Assembly (NCBI GenBank): GCA_000231825.2 | Contig: JH720324.1 | Span: forward strand, 774,316 to 838,315 | DNA from: Tetrahymena elliotti 4EA | Lineage: Eukaryota; Ciliophora; Oligohymenophorea; Hymenostomatida; Tetrahymenidae | Direction: 5' to 3' | DNA length: 64,000 nt | Part shown: positions 11,477 to 24,778 of the stretch, in pieces | Layout: every line of letters begins with the position of its first letter | Position numbering within the stretch: the first letter of the stretch is position 1 | Position numbers and translations under genes: made by a program | The notes under the pieces: generated by a model | Told to the model about the DNA's origin: nothing | The model's database searches: none | What the model saw: the letters and a program-made list of their open reading frames with translations, nothing else

Positions 11477-14400
11477 TCATTTATCAGTTTAAGACTAAGG
11501 TCTACTTTCAGGGGTATCTAAGTAACCATTTAGATTTTTATTTAAATGTTTAAGCTATTTTTTGTAAAAAAGCGAACTTTTTTTTAGCTAGTTTCTGCCT
11601 ATCTCATAAATTGCTTGACGGGAATATTTTCTTCCTTAATCACTAAAAGAATCTTGTAAATAAGACTGATACATTTTAATTATCTTTCTTTTAAATGATT
11701 TTTTGAAATATCTCCTTTGCTCAATTAATGCAATTAAATATTTTGTATGCCCCTTAATGATATTATCAATATTTCCATGAGTAAAATAATATTTGTATAT
11801 TTTCAATTAATCAAAAGAACTATAAGGAAATTCACAAATAAGCTAATTAGGCAGATTTATTTCTTATTTAGATGATATTACTTATTAATTTTAACATGGG
11901 CTGATAACTTAATTTTATGAATTTAAGAATTGAATGGGGGAACTTTGTTGTTAAGACTTTTGTTAATCTTATTGTAGAATATTATTTTTTAATATTTAAT
12001 TTTTGCTTTGCTTCTTCTTTAAATCAGTAATTCTTTTAGGAGAAAAACAATCCAGCTAAGATTCTCCAGAAATTTATGGGAAGTAAGTTATTTATTATTG
12101 CTACCTTATAGAAGATGGCCATGCCTTTTATTCAAGAGTAGAATCTATTTAATTATAAAAATTATTTAAAAATGAAAGAGTAAAAAAAATATACTATTAT
12201 TTTAAGAGATAGTTGCTCCTTAACCTTCACTAAGAGTTTAGGTTTAAATAAAACCTGCATTTACCATATTCAGTGCATGTTTTTATGGGCTTTCTAGAAA
12301 ATTTAATATATTAGAACTTTTCTTTGTAGGACTTTCAAGATAAAAAATATTTGGTAAATTTGGTGAGTTTTAGGGCTACATTGTAACTGACATATTATGG
12401 AACCCACTGACTTTAGACCTTTAGCTTAACTCATAAATATTTTTATTCACATTTACATGAAAAGTTTGCTCAGATTATTATTGATTTAAACTTTTATTGC
12501 TTTTGCGAGATATCTAACTACCAATAGTACTATTTATTTCTTATGGTTGGCTTACTACATGTGAATACTTAAACTATGGGAGTTAGAAAGATGCTTCTTC
12601 TGCTATAGAGTCGGAATTATGAATTTCGCCTGTTTAATAATCTAATTATTGAAAAGCTTATTGCTGTTGATTTGCTGGCTAACCAATTTTAGATTTTGAT
12701 GTAATTGCTTAAAGAACAGAATTTGTAAAACTAATATTTTAATCACTAAAAATAGGAAAACTTTTATTTGTTTGTTTAGGAGATTTCAATAATTCTGCTT
12801 AAGAACTGAATTTGTTATTTATTTATTGCTTAGGACTTTTATGATGATCTATTTCAATAAGGGAAGAAGATCTGTTCATTTAAGGTTCCTTCTAATTAAA
12901 TGTTACCTAAGGTAGTTAAGGTAATTAAAATATGTTTGGTAATTCTTGTTATTTAGCTTGTACATTCCCAAAAGAAGCACCAATTTGATTATCCAAAGAT
13001 GAATAATATGCTTAATCTACATTATTTTTTTGAATTGGAGACTTATTCATTAAGTCACTATAAATCTAAGAAAACATATCTTCCTCTTCCTCATCTACAA
13101 TTTCATCAAAAACTACCAGCAACTCTCCATGAGTTTATAATATTTCAGGAACTCTCTTTGTTAATAAAATGTTAGTTCAAATATTTTTCTTGTTAAAATT
13201 ATATTCATTAGATTTTTAGAAAAACTTAAATTTAAATTTATCAAAAAATAGATGAGTCGAATAAGTTAAAGGTTCTAGAATCTTAAGTAAAAGAAATTAG
13301 GCCTAAAATTTATTTTGTTTTTAACCTTTTAAATACTTTTCTCAGCATTTACAAAAACAATGGAAATTAAAATGAAAAAATTTTATTTTTTGGATAATCT
13401 CAAATTGAAATGAGAAGTAAAATTAGGCTAATTTTAAGAATTCAAATGGAGTTAGATTATTTTATTAAATAATATATTTATTTTTAAAATAAAAAATATT
13501 GCTTCAAAAATTAATTAATTGAAGGAAGGAAATTATTACATTGAAAAATAGTTCATCAGAAATATTGTGTGACAGTATTGGTTAATAGTAGGGGAAAAAC
13601 TGTTACACTATTTTGATTCTTGCTTCTTTGACTTCTTATGTAATTTTATATTTGTATTTGACAGAATTAAATCTTTATAAAGATCTTTTGTAGGTCTATC
13701 TTTTTGTTTAAATTTATGGCTTATTATTTTTTATGTTTATTGAAAATTAATCTGGTATATGATGGACCATAGGACACTTATCAGTAGAATGATTGTATTA
13801 GTTACAGCAATAGCACTTCAAATCTATAAATTTTTCTTAAAGTATCATATTATCTTTAAGCATGCAGTACTTTTCCTAATAAAAATTAAATCATTATTAA
13901 AAATAAATAAATAATTTTATTTTACATATTCTTGTGGAAAAAACTTTAGTGTATTAATAAAGTCTTCATTTGTAAAATAAACTAGTTAGCTAATACCAGC
14001 ACTTTTTAGTCCATATTAAAGGTTATACTCAAAAAACAAAGCTCTTTGATCACTAAATTCACCTTTCTATTATTGTTAATAAAGAATATTAGGAAGTTTT
14101 TTTAAAAATAGAGAGGGTAAGTAAATATGAATTAGTTAAACTTGTATTGCTCATAAAAATACAAATATTATCAATTAATAATTATTTGACAGTAAAAATT
14201 AATCAATTGCTTTATTTCAAATTTAATTTCACCAGTAACTTTAAAAAAAGTTAATCAACTTAAGTATTGTATGTAAAGAAAATCTTATTTATCTAATGAA
14301 ATTAAAATTTACTTTTATTTTACCAACCATAATGTGGTCTGTTTAATTGTTGATTTTTTCTTAGTAAGCTATGAGTTCACCTTAAACTAGGCATAAGACT

Positions 14401-16908
14401 TTATTTAGAGGCTCCCCTTGCTAAAATATGACTTCATCAGGAGAGAGGTAGAGTTCTTTTAACTTGAGAGAAAGTTACTCAATAAATGATTCTGAAAAGT
14501 GGAGAGTGAGCAATTTGTATTTTTGAAGTATCTTTCCAAAATATTCTTTCTTTACTTAATTTCTAATATTAAGAGATAGTTGCTGCAATACGACATCCCC
14601 TTTTTATCCATCCTGCTACTGTCTTAACTAAAAATGCTCTAATTCCTTAAGTACCTTAATTTAAATATTTTTTGGGATATTTCTGTTACGCATGTAGTGG
14701 GATACTTCATATTTTTGCCTTCTATTTATAAAAATACATAAAATTGATAAGATTTTGAGAATGTAAATTAATTATTAAATTTAGATCATTAAAAGAGTAT
14801 TCATCAATTTATTATTTGATTTGCTTTTTCTATTCAGTAGTGTTTTTAGTAAGTCTAGTCTGTTTAGTTTATTCATTTGCTTTACATTCTTTTAAATAAC
14901 TTAATATAAAATATAGAAGCCATATCTTATCCTAGGCTTTAAAATAGTAGATTTAAATTGTGAATACACTACAAGATGATTATTTAAACTATGATTTAAT
15001 TTTCTATTTTCTAATGGATTAATAATTTTTTTACTTTAATTCTGATTTGCGAATTTACATTTCTCTGAAAATTGATCCAATTGTGTTAATAGAGTAACCA
15101 AATACTCCGCATGTGATAAGAGTCATAAATAATACATAAATAATTTCAATGTTAGTTGATGGAGTGATATCTCCATAACCAACTGTGATCATAGTTATAA
15201 ATGAGAAATATAATCCATGCAGGTACTTAACATTCCATTCCTTTTAATCTATTTTTTTTTCTATCATCCAACTGTATTAGTTACTGTCTATTTCATACTA
15301 TCCCAATTAAACAAATCCACAGCAGCAATAATGACTTATTGTAACAATGAGAAATAGAAGTTTTAATAATTCAAAACTACTTGGAAATCTGTGTTCAAGC
15401 TAGAAATGATCATCAATTGAATTAATTAGTTTAGGGATTTAATTAAATCTGATTAAAAAAATCAAGGAAATCCACAAATTATTTGATTTAAGGGAAATAA
15501 TCAAAGAAACAAAAGAGCTAATATCTTGAAAAAATGAGGTTTTTAGATATCTTTTAATTATTTTCTTTTACTTTTTAACTTCGATACCTTCACAGTAATA
15601 GCTTGTGATGCAGTTTAAAAATATTTCAATTAAAAAAACTGGTAAAGTAATAATGATTAAAAAGTCTAAGTCGAGCTTAAAGCAGACTTAAATAGGAATT
15701 ATGCAAATTTGAATAAATATTGAAGTCAGTAATATTATTTGGAATATCATGTATGTATTCGATTAAGAGCTGATAATTAAATCCTTCAAGATGCTTTAAT
15801 AAATAATGCCTGCTCCATTGATTCTAGCCATATTATCTCTTTATTTTTTTTGTAGTTTTTTATCAGATTTTTAGGATTATTTGGATTTAGTATTCATCGT
15901 CTATCCTTCCTCATAGTATGATAAGTCATTTATCAATTTAAGTTAATGACTGTTTAAATTCTTAAAAATACTGAAATAAAGCTATTTTTTAAGCTGGTTG
16001 ATAAATTTTTTAATGTAAATTAATGTTGCTGGCCTAGTTATTATATGATCTTCTTAACCCTAACCTCCTATTTATCTCAATGAAGGAGTAAACATTTCAT
16101 CTTATTCTTGCTTAATCAACTGAGATATCCTTCCTGCCACATTTGTATTTTATCTTAAAATAGCTTCTTTAGATTCTCTTATTTCTATGGAATGGAGTTG
16201 TTGTTAATTTGCATATTTTTCTTCTGAGTTAGATTTCGAAGCTCCAGATTTTAGCATATTACGTTCAGAAATTATTTTTTTAGAGCTTTTCTTTTAGTAA
16301 GAAATAACCTCGTTTGAATGCTCTGTTTTTTCATTTTCTAAATTATTACGATTTGCTGCTTATTAGCGTGTAACATACCCCTCTATAGATATATCTAGAT
16401 TAGTTTAAGGATATTTTTTCACCTCTTCATATGGAATGGGTATTGATGTTTCAAGAGTAAAAGACTGCTTTTTTGTTCTTATTTTTTCTAAATCTTAATC
16501 AATAGCATTGAGCAATTACCTTCTTTTATCTGCTCCATCTGTATTCAATGATATTTCATTTAATTTTGTAAATAAATCAGATTATTTATGATTCTAGTTA
16601 TATTTCTAATCATCAAATTACAAATCTTAATCATCAGCAATAAATTTTCTATTTGTTTATGGTTAAGCACATGTTGTATTCAATAATTCCATTTAATATT
16701 TTTCTTTGGCCTCTGAATTTTAATTTATGTTATTTTCTTCATGTAATCCATTTTAATATCCCCTCATAATTAAGCTTCTATTGCTGCCAATTTAGTAAGA
16801 AGTCTAATTTCTAATCAGTGATGCATCATAACTTTCTTCCACTGGTGTTTTAAATTTTTGTGCAGTCATGTCTTGCTCATAACCTTAAAACTGTTTATCC
16901 TTTTGCAT
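11477..16908 (-). CDS. Voltage/cyclic-nucleotide-gated type K+ channel
   Basis: Pore-forming subunit of a plasma- or ciliary-membrane potassium channel of the EAG/CNG/HCN superfamily. ATG at 16908 (MQKDKQFQGYEQD), TGA at 11479-11477. A long hydrophilic N-terminus is followed by transmembrane segments (about 15900-15150), an S4-like stretch, and the selectivity filter T-V-G-Y-G-D at 15186-15169. The S6 exon ends GSIFRE and is spliced across about 340 nt into the C-linker (YEVSHYMRNRNIPKNIQIKV), then a cyclic-nucleotide-binding fold (LYLSPDEVIFQQGEPLNKVL, about 14520-14330). After two more introns comes a cysteine cluster C-x2-C-x4-H-x4-C at 13814-13773 (see findings) and a long Q/N/S-rich tail ending YLDTPESRPQSQTDK. 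Several introns in the 13.0-14.4 kb part and near 12.1 kb are inferred from GTA/TAG ends and are not all fixed. Ciliates carry hundreds of such channels. Confidence 0.88.
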
Positions 16909-18934
16909 CCAAACAAGTTATGAATATTCAATATAAATAAATATCTTTGAATTTAAATTCCCTTTAAAAATCTTCTATTTAATATTGTCTTGCTGATGCA
17001 ATAAGCAAAGATTTATCTAATTTCTACTTGCTTATTGGTTTATTAAATCTTGTTAATTCCTTAAATCTTTAATTTTTTTAATTTAATACAATTATCAAGT
17101 TTTTTTAATCAAAATCACTGATTATTTTACACATAAATACACAAAATTGTGCACTTTTATGAGTTATTTGAATTCCAAAGAGTTACAATCATCTCATCAA
17201 TACTTTAGATCTTATTTTACTTATTCTTTTAAAATTATTTTTTTCAGTCGAAGGATAGCATATATTATAAATTTAAGAATAAATATTATGATAAAAAGTA
17301 TGTTTGCCATTTTAAGCTTTATCATATAAGAATAAAAAACCCATGATTTATCTTATGTAAACCTTATGTTCTTTTAAAAGTGCTTTATATTTGGTACAGA
17401 TTTAAATTTTCAAGTTTCCTACAAATTAATAGTAATAGATGTTTTTAAAAATTATCCTACAAGCAAGCATTTCAAATGAAAATTTAAGCTTATGATTTAA
17501 CTAAAAATAATAAATTAATTTTTAAATTACATTAGTTTTTTCAATTATAAAATTAATCATTTGTCAAATTTGAAATAATTTATTATTTTATATATTTCCT
17601 ATTCTTATTAGATCAAAAATATAATTTTAAAATTCTAGTAATTTATGAATACTTTCTTATTTACTTTTGTTGTATGTTTAAAATCAATATCCATTATAAT
17701 ATTAACTTTAACTTCTCTATTATTTTTTATATGTGAGTAACCAACCAAAACAAAAGATTTTTATTTTATAATGCAACAAAATTCAAATAGTATACAGAAC
17801 GAGAAAGGAAGATTTACACAAAAAAAATAAGAACTAAATTAAGTTTTGTATTTTAATTTAACAATATTTTATTTACTACATTTAGTATATTAAAATTCAT
17901 GATCACTTTTTAACCACAAATCAATCAAATTTGTTACCACAAACCCTTCTAGGAAAATGTAATTTAAAAATTACAATAAGCCAATAAAAATACAGAAAAA
18001 TTTAATTAAAATTATGAGAAAAATTCAAAAAAATTTTTGTTTTTTATGAAAGTAAACAGTATTTTGTTTAATAAAAATATAAAGTAAAAATACATAAAAT
18101 AAAATATGATTCATATTCATTTAAAAAAAATGAAAGAAATAAATAAACTAATATTTGAAAATAAATTTCCTTGATTTTATTCTAAACGGAAATAATTAAT
18201 AATTAAACTCAAAATATTTGTAATATTTAAAAATCATGATGATTGACTATTAATTTTGTAACTTCAAAAATTAATTTGCTAATAATAATTTAGCAAATAT
18301 GATTCTAACTTACAAAAAAAAAATAACATTTAGAAATTAATATATAAAAGTATTTAGTCAATTTAAATGAATAATTAAATTTTGATTAAGAAAAATGCTT
18401 TAAAAAAGATATTTTAAAATATTTAGTAATCCCATTCTTTTATTCTATTATCAAAAAGAAAAATTGAAGTTTTTAATATTAAAAAAAATCAAGATAACTA
18501 TGCAAAACAAAATGAATATTATAACTTCATAATTGAATTTGTTCAAGATAATTTAGCCATTATGATTCCTATTCTACTTAAACATAAAATTAAGAAATTG
18601 ATATTTAGATGTATTTAATCTATTAAAAGGAATTATTAAATGTGGATTAAGAAAAATGTATTAAAAAACTTTTTTTGAAGATATTTCTAAATCCCAATCA
18701 GATATTCATTAACATCCATATGGAAAATCGAAATGTAAATAAATGAACTTTATTCTTTGAATATTTGATGATAAACCAATGATTAGAATTAATTCTGGTT
18801 AAGAAATATTTATTAATAAGTATAACACAATAAATAATTTACAGCTATTTTTATTAATTAATTTTAGAGAGCTGATTATATATATATATTTAAGTATGCT
18901 ATCTAGTAAGGTAAGCTCTATTTAGCAAAATAAA
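16909..18934. other. Long divergent intergenic region
   Basis: About 2 kb between the divergent K+ channel and the cNMP-binding gene; it should hold both promoters. A TGA-only open frame at 17645-17902 is discussed under rejected items. The part 18200-18710 holds a degenerate tandem repeat. Confidence 0.5.
18200..18710. repeat. Degenerate two-copy tandem repeat, ~260-bp period
   Basis: Two copies share in the same order: a stretch with AATTTAGC followed by ATTATGATTC or AATATGATTC (18290 and 18552), ATTTAGATGTATTTA-like text, GAATTATTAAAT-like text, GATTAAGAAAAATG (18385 and 18646) and a terminal AATCCCA. Identity is well below perfect. No coding potential. Boundaries are approximate. Confidence 0.55.
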
Positions 18935-21798
18935 ATGTTAAAAAGAAAAAGAATCTAAGACATAATTTTATCCACAAATGACATTAATATTGAATCATAA
19001 AATAATACAAAAAATAATTTACTTTCTGTTTAGTCTTCACAGCTTAATTTCTCTAGAAACAATAGAAATAGCTTAGGCGAAATCAATCTAAAAGTAGACA
19101 TCAAAAAACTTTAGCCAAAAAATAGCAAATCTCCTTAAAAGAATACACTAATTCCATAATTAACCTAATACGCTGGATTCAAAAACTTTTCTTAGCCTTG
19201 CTCTTCTGTAAAAAGCCCATTATAAAATGAATTAATACAAGAAAACTTGTCTCAAGTTATAACTTAAAGCTTACTTAAAACAATTAAGATCAAAAGCTAT
19301 TAAAAAAATGATGATTTAAATGTAAAAATTAAGCTTTTTAAATGATTTGAATGAATTATTATTAATTTTTTTTAATAGTAAATTATATACACTCTCAACA
19401 AACCAAGCAAAATCATGAAAGATATCATTTTCCTCAATGAAAAAATCAATAATCAACAAAACTTTTTTGAATATGTTTCAATTCAAGAAAAAAATATCTA
19501 GTACTTTTATGACATGGTTGAATATGAATTTATCCCTAAAGGAAAACCTCTTTATGAGCTGGGCCATACTGCAGATTGCATGTTTCTTCTATTGGAAGGA
19601 GAAGCCTATTACCTAATTAAATCTTTTGGTAATTTAATTCAAAATAATTCAAAGAATTGTTGAAGAATAGGATGTTTAATTTTAATATTAAACTTTAAGT
19701 TAAGATGATGTATTATTAACTTTATTTAATTTTAGGTAACATTTGGAACTAACTGAAAGATGCTATGATTTTAGGAAAATATATTGACTTAAATATTGCT
19801 AAGACTGTTAAAAAATTTGACTTTATTGGAGATTATGATCTACTAAAAAAATAAAGGAGATAAGGAACTTGTGTAGCAAAAACAGATTGTCATGTAGTGA
19901 GAATTTCAAAATCTGTTTTTGATAGTCTAACCAAAAAGCGTCTTGAATAATATTACTACTTTATGAATAACCTTCTAATTAATTCTAAGATATTTAAAGA
20001 GGTCAAAAAAAGCTAATTATCTAATGTATTATCCTGCTTTACATTTAAAGAGTATCAAAAAGAATAAATTATATACAATTAATTTTGTAATGATGATTAA
20101 GTATATATTCTCATTACTGGTTAAATACAAGTAAGTAAATTAAATTTGTTTATTTACTTATTAAGTGCATTTAATATCAAAAAAGCTTAAAAACGTTCCC
20201 TTAGAAGAAACAGAAGAAAGTTTTGAAACAATATTAATCATTAATGAACAACAATATTTCGGGGAAGAAACTATCTTTAATTTTCAAAAACAACACACAG
20301 CTACTTGTCTTTCTTAAAAAGCTGTTGTAGCTAAAATTGATAAATAAGTAAAAAAATTATTAATTAAAATTATTTTAAGTCAAATTCCTTACCCATAAAT
20401 ACTAAATTAACTTAAAATAATTCAAGAGCAATTTTTAGTGAATTAGCATATCATAAAGAGTCATCTATTTAATTATGAAGCATTTTTAGATAAGATAAAT
20501 AAAACTATCAAAAATAAAAGAAAATAAATATTGAAACATTTATTTCTTTTGTTTCACTTCAAATTTTTAAATGAACTTTCTTGAAATTTTACATTTATAT
20601 TATCTCATAGTCAATTACTTTTTAATTATTTTTGAAATATTTTTTTGAATAAAAATAGAAACTTGAGGATCTAATTACAGAGAATATCCATGTATTTCAT
20701 TAAAGAATAAAATATTTCTCTGTTATAAATAGAAATTTTTAGCCTTAGATTAATTACTAAAAAGAAAAATAAATAGAATCAAATGAATAATATTAAAATA
20801 TTCTTTCACAATTTAATACAATAGATTTTGATTAAATGAAAAGGCCTTAATCTTCAATTGATTAAAATATCCTATCTTCTGCTAGGAGCAACTATTAAAA
20901 TAATAGATTCATGAGAAACTTGAGAAGTGTTAGTCAATGCTAGTAGAGAGATGAGTCTTAAACATATAGAGGAAGCTCTTAATTGGAAGGAGATTTTAAT
21001 ACATAAAATAAAATCTTTGAATAATCTTGGATGAAAGCAAAGCTACAGATGGAGTCTTTAAATTCTAATAAACTAGATGAAGAATAAAAGTTAACTAAAA
21101 ACAAAATTTAAACTTCACAAAACACATTTTATAATTAAAAAACTGAAGGCTTAAATTAAAGGAGGTTCAGTTATTAGCTTGATGATCTTAGTTAGTTTGA
21201 TGATAAAGATGTTAAAGAAAACTTTGAGCATTCAAGTTTATATTAAATGTATTAATTAAAAAAGAAAGAGCTTTTTTAAAGAGCAAACAACATAACTCTA
21301 CTTGATAATTTAAAGAATTTTTAAAACAAATAAGAAAATAAATAGAGTAGCTAAATAGAAGTCTCTCTTAAACACAAAATTCAATAATTTCAAAGTCTTT
21401 TTGGGCACTCTCCTCAAAAAAATCAAATTCTTTTAAAATAAAAAAATACATTTTAACAAAACTTTGAATCGAATCACAAAAAGAAGTACTTATCACTTTC
21501 TGTTGATGAATCCCAAAACAATGATTTTGATTTATCTCTTCAACCTTTGCAATCAATTTAATTAAATGGAATTAATTCAATCAAATTGAATGGAAATTCT
21601 ATAAATACAAGTTAGAATTTTTAAAATCACAATAGTAACAAAAGTAAATAGATCCACTCTAAAAATCCTGTTTACTGTACAATTTATAAGGAAAAACTAT
21701 AGAATACAAACAATGTCAGATATTTTAGAAATATAAAATTAGATTTAAAGGCCTAACCTCAATTATCTTTTTCTATACTAAATAAAATACATAAATGA
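18935..21798 (+). CDS. Protein with two cyclic-nucleotide-binding domains
   Basis: Cytosolic cNMP sensor-like protein. Exon 1 18935-19321, exon 2 19379-19628, exon 3 19736-20134, exon 4 from 20166; further introns around 20350-20700 are not fixed, and the last long exon runs in one frame to TGA at 21796. Exon 2 carries the ciliate-typical lead-in LNKPSKIMKDI and the first CNBD, with FIPKGKPLYELGHTADCMFL and a G-E stretch; exon 3 holds its end and the start of a second domain (YQKEQIIYN, VYILITGQIQVMHL), continued in exon 4 (EQQYFGEETIFNFQ). The canonical phosphate-binding cassette FGE.ALL..RAA is only partly kept, so nucleotide binding is uncertain. The C-terminal ~350 residues are low-complexity S/N/Q-rich. 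It lacks a kinase or cyclase domain, so it is neither a PKG nor a channel; a PKA-regulatory-like or orphan sensor role is inferred. Confidence 0.75.
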
Positions 21799-21909
21799 AT
21801 TTATTCATCAATATTTAATTTTAATTTATTTACTGTAAATATTCAATATATCCATTAAACAAATCTGTGGATTATATTTTTAAATACTTAACATACTATA
21901 TTCTAACTC

Positions 21910-24170
21910 TCAAAATTTTTTCTAAGGTGCCTTAATTAATGAGGATAAATGGAATTTATCAAAATTTAATTATTTTAATCTCTTTTTATTAATTTTTTTA
22001 ATTGGATAAATCTTATTTTTTAATAGCTTCATAATTTCATCTAAAAATTTTGAACTTACCTGTTTTTTGAAAAACTTCACTAAAATCTTTTTTTCTGAAT
22101 ACATGAGTCTTCTTTGTATTCATTATTTCTTTGAATTTTCTCACCATAAAGGAGAGAAGTAAATTCTTCATTTGCTACAGCAAAATTTATTTAGCCTTAA
22201 TTTGAATAAATTTTAAAGTTATAGTTGTAAAATTCATTGAAAAAATCATTAGCAACATAAAAGCTACCTTCAGAATTCTAAACTTTATTAAATTTTACAT
22301 CTAAAAGAAAATTGGATTCTTTTTTTACTATTTGTTTGCATCCTAAATCAAAGTAAATCTATTCAATTCCTCTGTTAATTAATACTAAATTTTCACTAAT
22401 TCTAACAATATCAAATATTATAATTGGGTTGCCACTACAAATGTGTAATTTTTAGTTTTATATTATATTTAAATTCCTAAATTATTTTGTATCTTATTTA
22501 ATAAAGGAAGATTCTTCTACAAATTACGTTTACTATGAATTCAGGAAAGCTTAATAATTATTGGATTCAATTAAATTATCTTGAATTTAATTTTTTAAAA
22601 TAGAACGTTATGGGTTATTAAAATCTTCTATTTTTATTTCGTTAGCATCATCTATTTAAAATACTAAATAAAAATAATTTTAAAATAAACACAAATAATC
22701 AATTATGTTTTACGTTTTGGTAAATTCAACTCTGAAAATTAATCTGTTAAATTAGAATCATTAATGTTCATGTACTCTTCTTACCAATTAAATTAATTTC
22801 TATTATTTGGATTTTCTTCGTCTTCTTGATTTCTTAAATTATTCTCTGCTTAGTTTTCTCTATCTTATTAACTAGAATTATCTTCCTAATTTATTTTAAA
22901 ATAAATTAAAAAAAATAATAGAGCAATAAATAGATTTAATTTTACTTGATTTATTAATTTATACCATTTTTGGAATTCTGAAAGAAACTTTTAATTGAAA
23001 ATCCAAACAAATAATTCATCAATTTCAGATAAGAACAAGTAGTAACAATCTTTGAATTTAATAAATAAATAAATTCTGCAGGTACTCTCACACAAATACA
23101 TAATTTATCCATTTAAGAGATTTACAATACTCAACTTATTATTCAAATATGCTTTTTAAGATTTTCAAAAAAAATAAATATTAAAATTAAAATATCTTTC
23201 TAAATTTATTATATTTTTCTCCTTTATGCTTATTTAGAACAGTAGAGAAAAACAAAAATAAAATTCTCATTTATGTGTAGAATTTCTTAAGAATTTTTAT
23301 TTTTCCTGACTTATAATTTAATATGAATTTACCTGAGTTGTATTTAGTGGCCACCAACATATCTTGATCATTAGGAATTAATTGATCTGCTTTTAAGTTA
23401 AATTAATTAATTATTCTCTTAGATCCAATATGGTATAAGTAGACCTTATTAAATACAAAATCATCCTAATAAATAACTAAAATTCCCTATTTTTAATAGT
23501 ACTCAAGCAGCTTTCCATAATTGATTTTTATTTAAGTGGACACTTTAGAAACTAAATCATAAATTTTAACTTCTTTTCTTGAATTTTATAAGTAAAATAC
23601 AGGTTTTTTCTTTTTATTTCCTCCATATATGCATTTATCAATAGATTCTCCTTTGAAAATTATAATTTTATTAGAATCAGTTTATAATCTCTTTTTAATT
23701 TGGTAGAAATTATATCTAAATCTCAAAATTAAGGTCAATATTCTGAATACAGCTAATAATAAAATCATATTAATTGAGTCATAAACCATTTAATAAGCAA
23801 ATATCGGACAAAATACCAAGTAAAACAACATATTTATCAAGAAGAGCTTCTAATAGTTTAAATAAAATTTGAAATGATACAACAAAGTAATGATAATCTA
23901 ATGAATAAACAAGTCATAAATTAAATAAGAAAGAGCTAAATTATCTGATAAAATAACACCTAATAAAGGTACAATTAATCTAAATAGCTCTACCAAAAGC
24001 TCAATTTTACAATTTTAGAAAACACTCATATCTAACAATTAAAATTAGAATTGTTTGTTAAAAGTTAGTCTAATAATGTAGTTTATTATTCCAACTTCTT
24101 TTACTTCTTAAGGGTAACTATCCTTACACACAAAGTATTTTAAAAGATTAAAAAATAAATGAAGAATCAT
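21910..24170 (-). CDS. Multi-pass membrane protein, unknown
   Basis: Multi-exon gene of unknown function. The ATG at 24170 (MILHLFFNLLKYFVC) is the first Met in an exon open further upstream, so the start could lie in an earlier exon. Exon 1 contains at least four hydrophobic segments between about 23990 and 23690 (LFRLIVPLLGVIL; MLFYLVFCPIFAY; MILLLAVFRILTLIL) followed by a soluble domain (YGKLLEYYQKQGILVIYQDD). Later exons include IMYLCESTCRIYLFIKF, an acidic Q/N-rich linker, and a segment LVLINRGIEQIYFDLGC; the last exon ends IKAPQKKF and TGA at 21912. The gene lies tail-to-tail with the cNMP-binding gene, with 111 bp between the stops. The membrane segments plus a following beta-rich domain resemble channel-like layouts, but no pore motif is visible and no family is recognised. 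Confidence 0.65.
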
Positions 24171-24778
24171 CAGAAGGTGTATGAATCTATTATTAAACTT
24201 CCTCTTTATTTATTTGCCTGAGTAACTGACTGGCCTTTTTTATTAAGATATTTTTTCAGAGAGAAATAGTATTTGGTGCTACTTACTATCTTTTCAAACA
24301 AGATATCAATTAATTAATTTTTGGAATTTTAAAAATTTCAAATAATTAGCTTATTTTTGTTCATAGATTTTTTTTTTCTTTCAATAAATGTCTTGTTGAG
24401 AAAATTGCCAAATATTATTGAACTCAAAAAAAAAAATAATTTGTAAATACATTTTCTTTTTAATTATTATTACTTCTTACTTTAAAATGTATTTTTAAGA
24501 AAATTAATGAAAGACATATTTTTAAAAGTTTCTTAAATTTATTACAAATAACTTGAAAAATGTTGAATAAAGCTAATTCAAGTTACCTAAAATTATTTAA
24601 ATTGAAAATAAATACCTAAAAGAAAAGAAAGAAAAAATATTTTTTATTTTTGATCAGAGTTTTAAGAATTAATTTGCTAAGAATACCAGTAAATGTGAGT
24701 TTAGTTAAATTATTAAAGATACATGCTTATAGTTATAACAAATAAAAAAATATTAAAAAATCATAAAAGGAATTAATT
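24171..24778. other. Divergent intergenic region
   Basis: Lies between the starts of the unknown membrane protein and LRR gene C. Contains only AT-rich sequence and probably part of the 5' end of the minus-strand gene, whose frame is open to about 24290. Confidence 0.5.

Noticed and set aside
14740..15058. Open frame within the intron after the channel pore, reading as extra C-linker sequence
   Set aside because: Splicing from GTAAATTC to the TAG before A-AGG-CAA gives a compact, family-like S6-to-C-linker join, whereas the open stretch ends in TGA and breaks the linker.
17645..17902. TGA-only frame of 85 residues with hydrophobic N-terminus (MNTFLFTFVVCLKSI) in the divergent spacer
   Set aside because: With a single stop codon, frames of this length are common by chance in such AT-rich DNA; composition and codon use do not differ from background and no homology is recognised.
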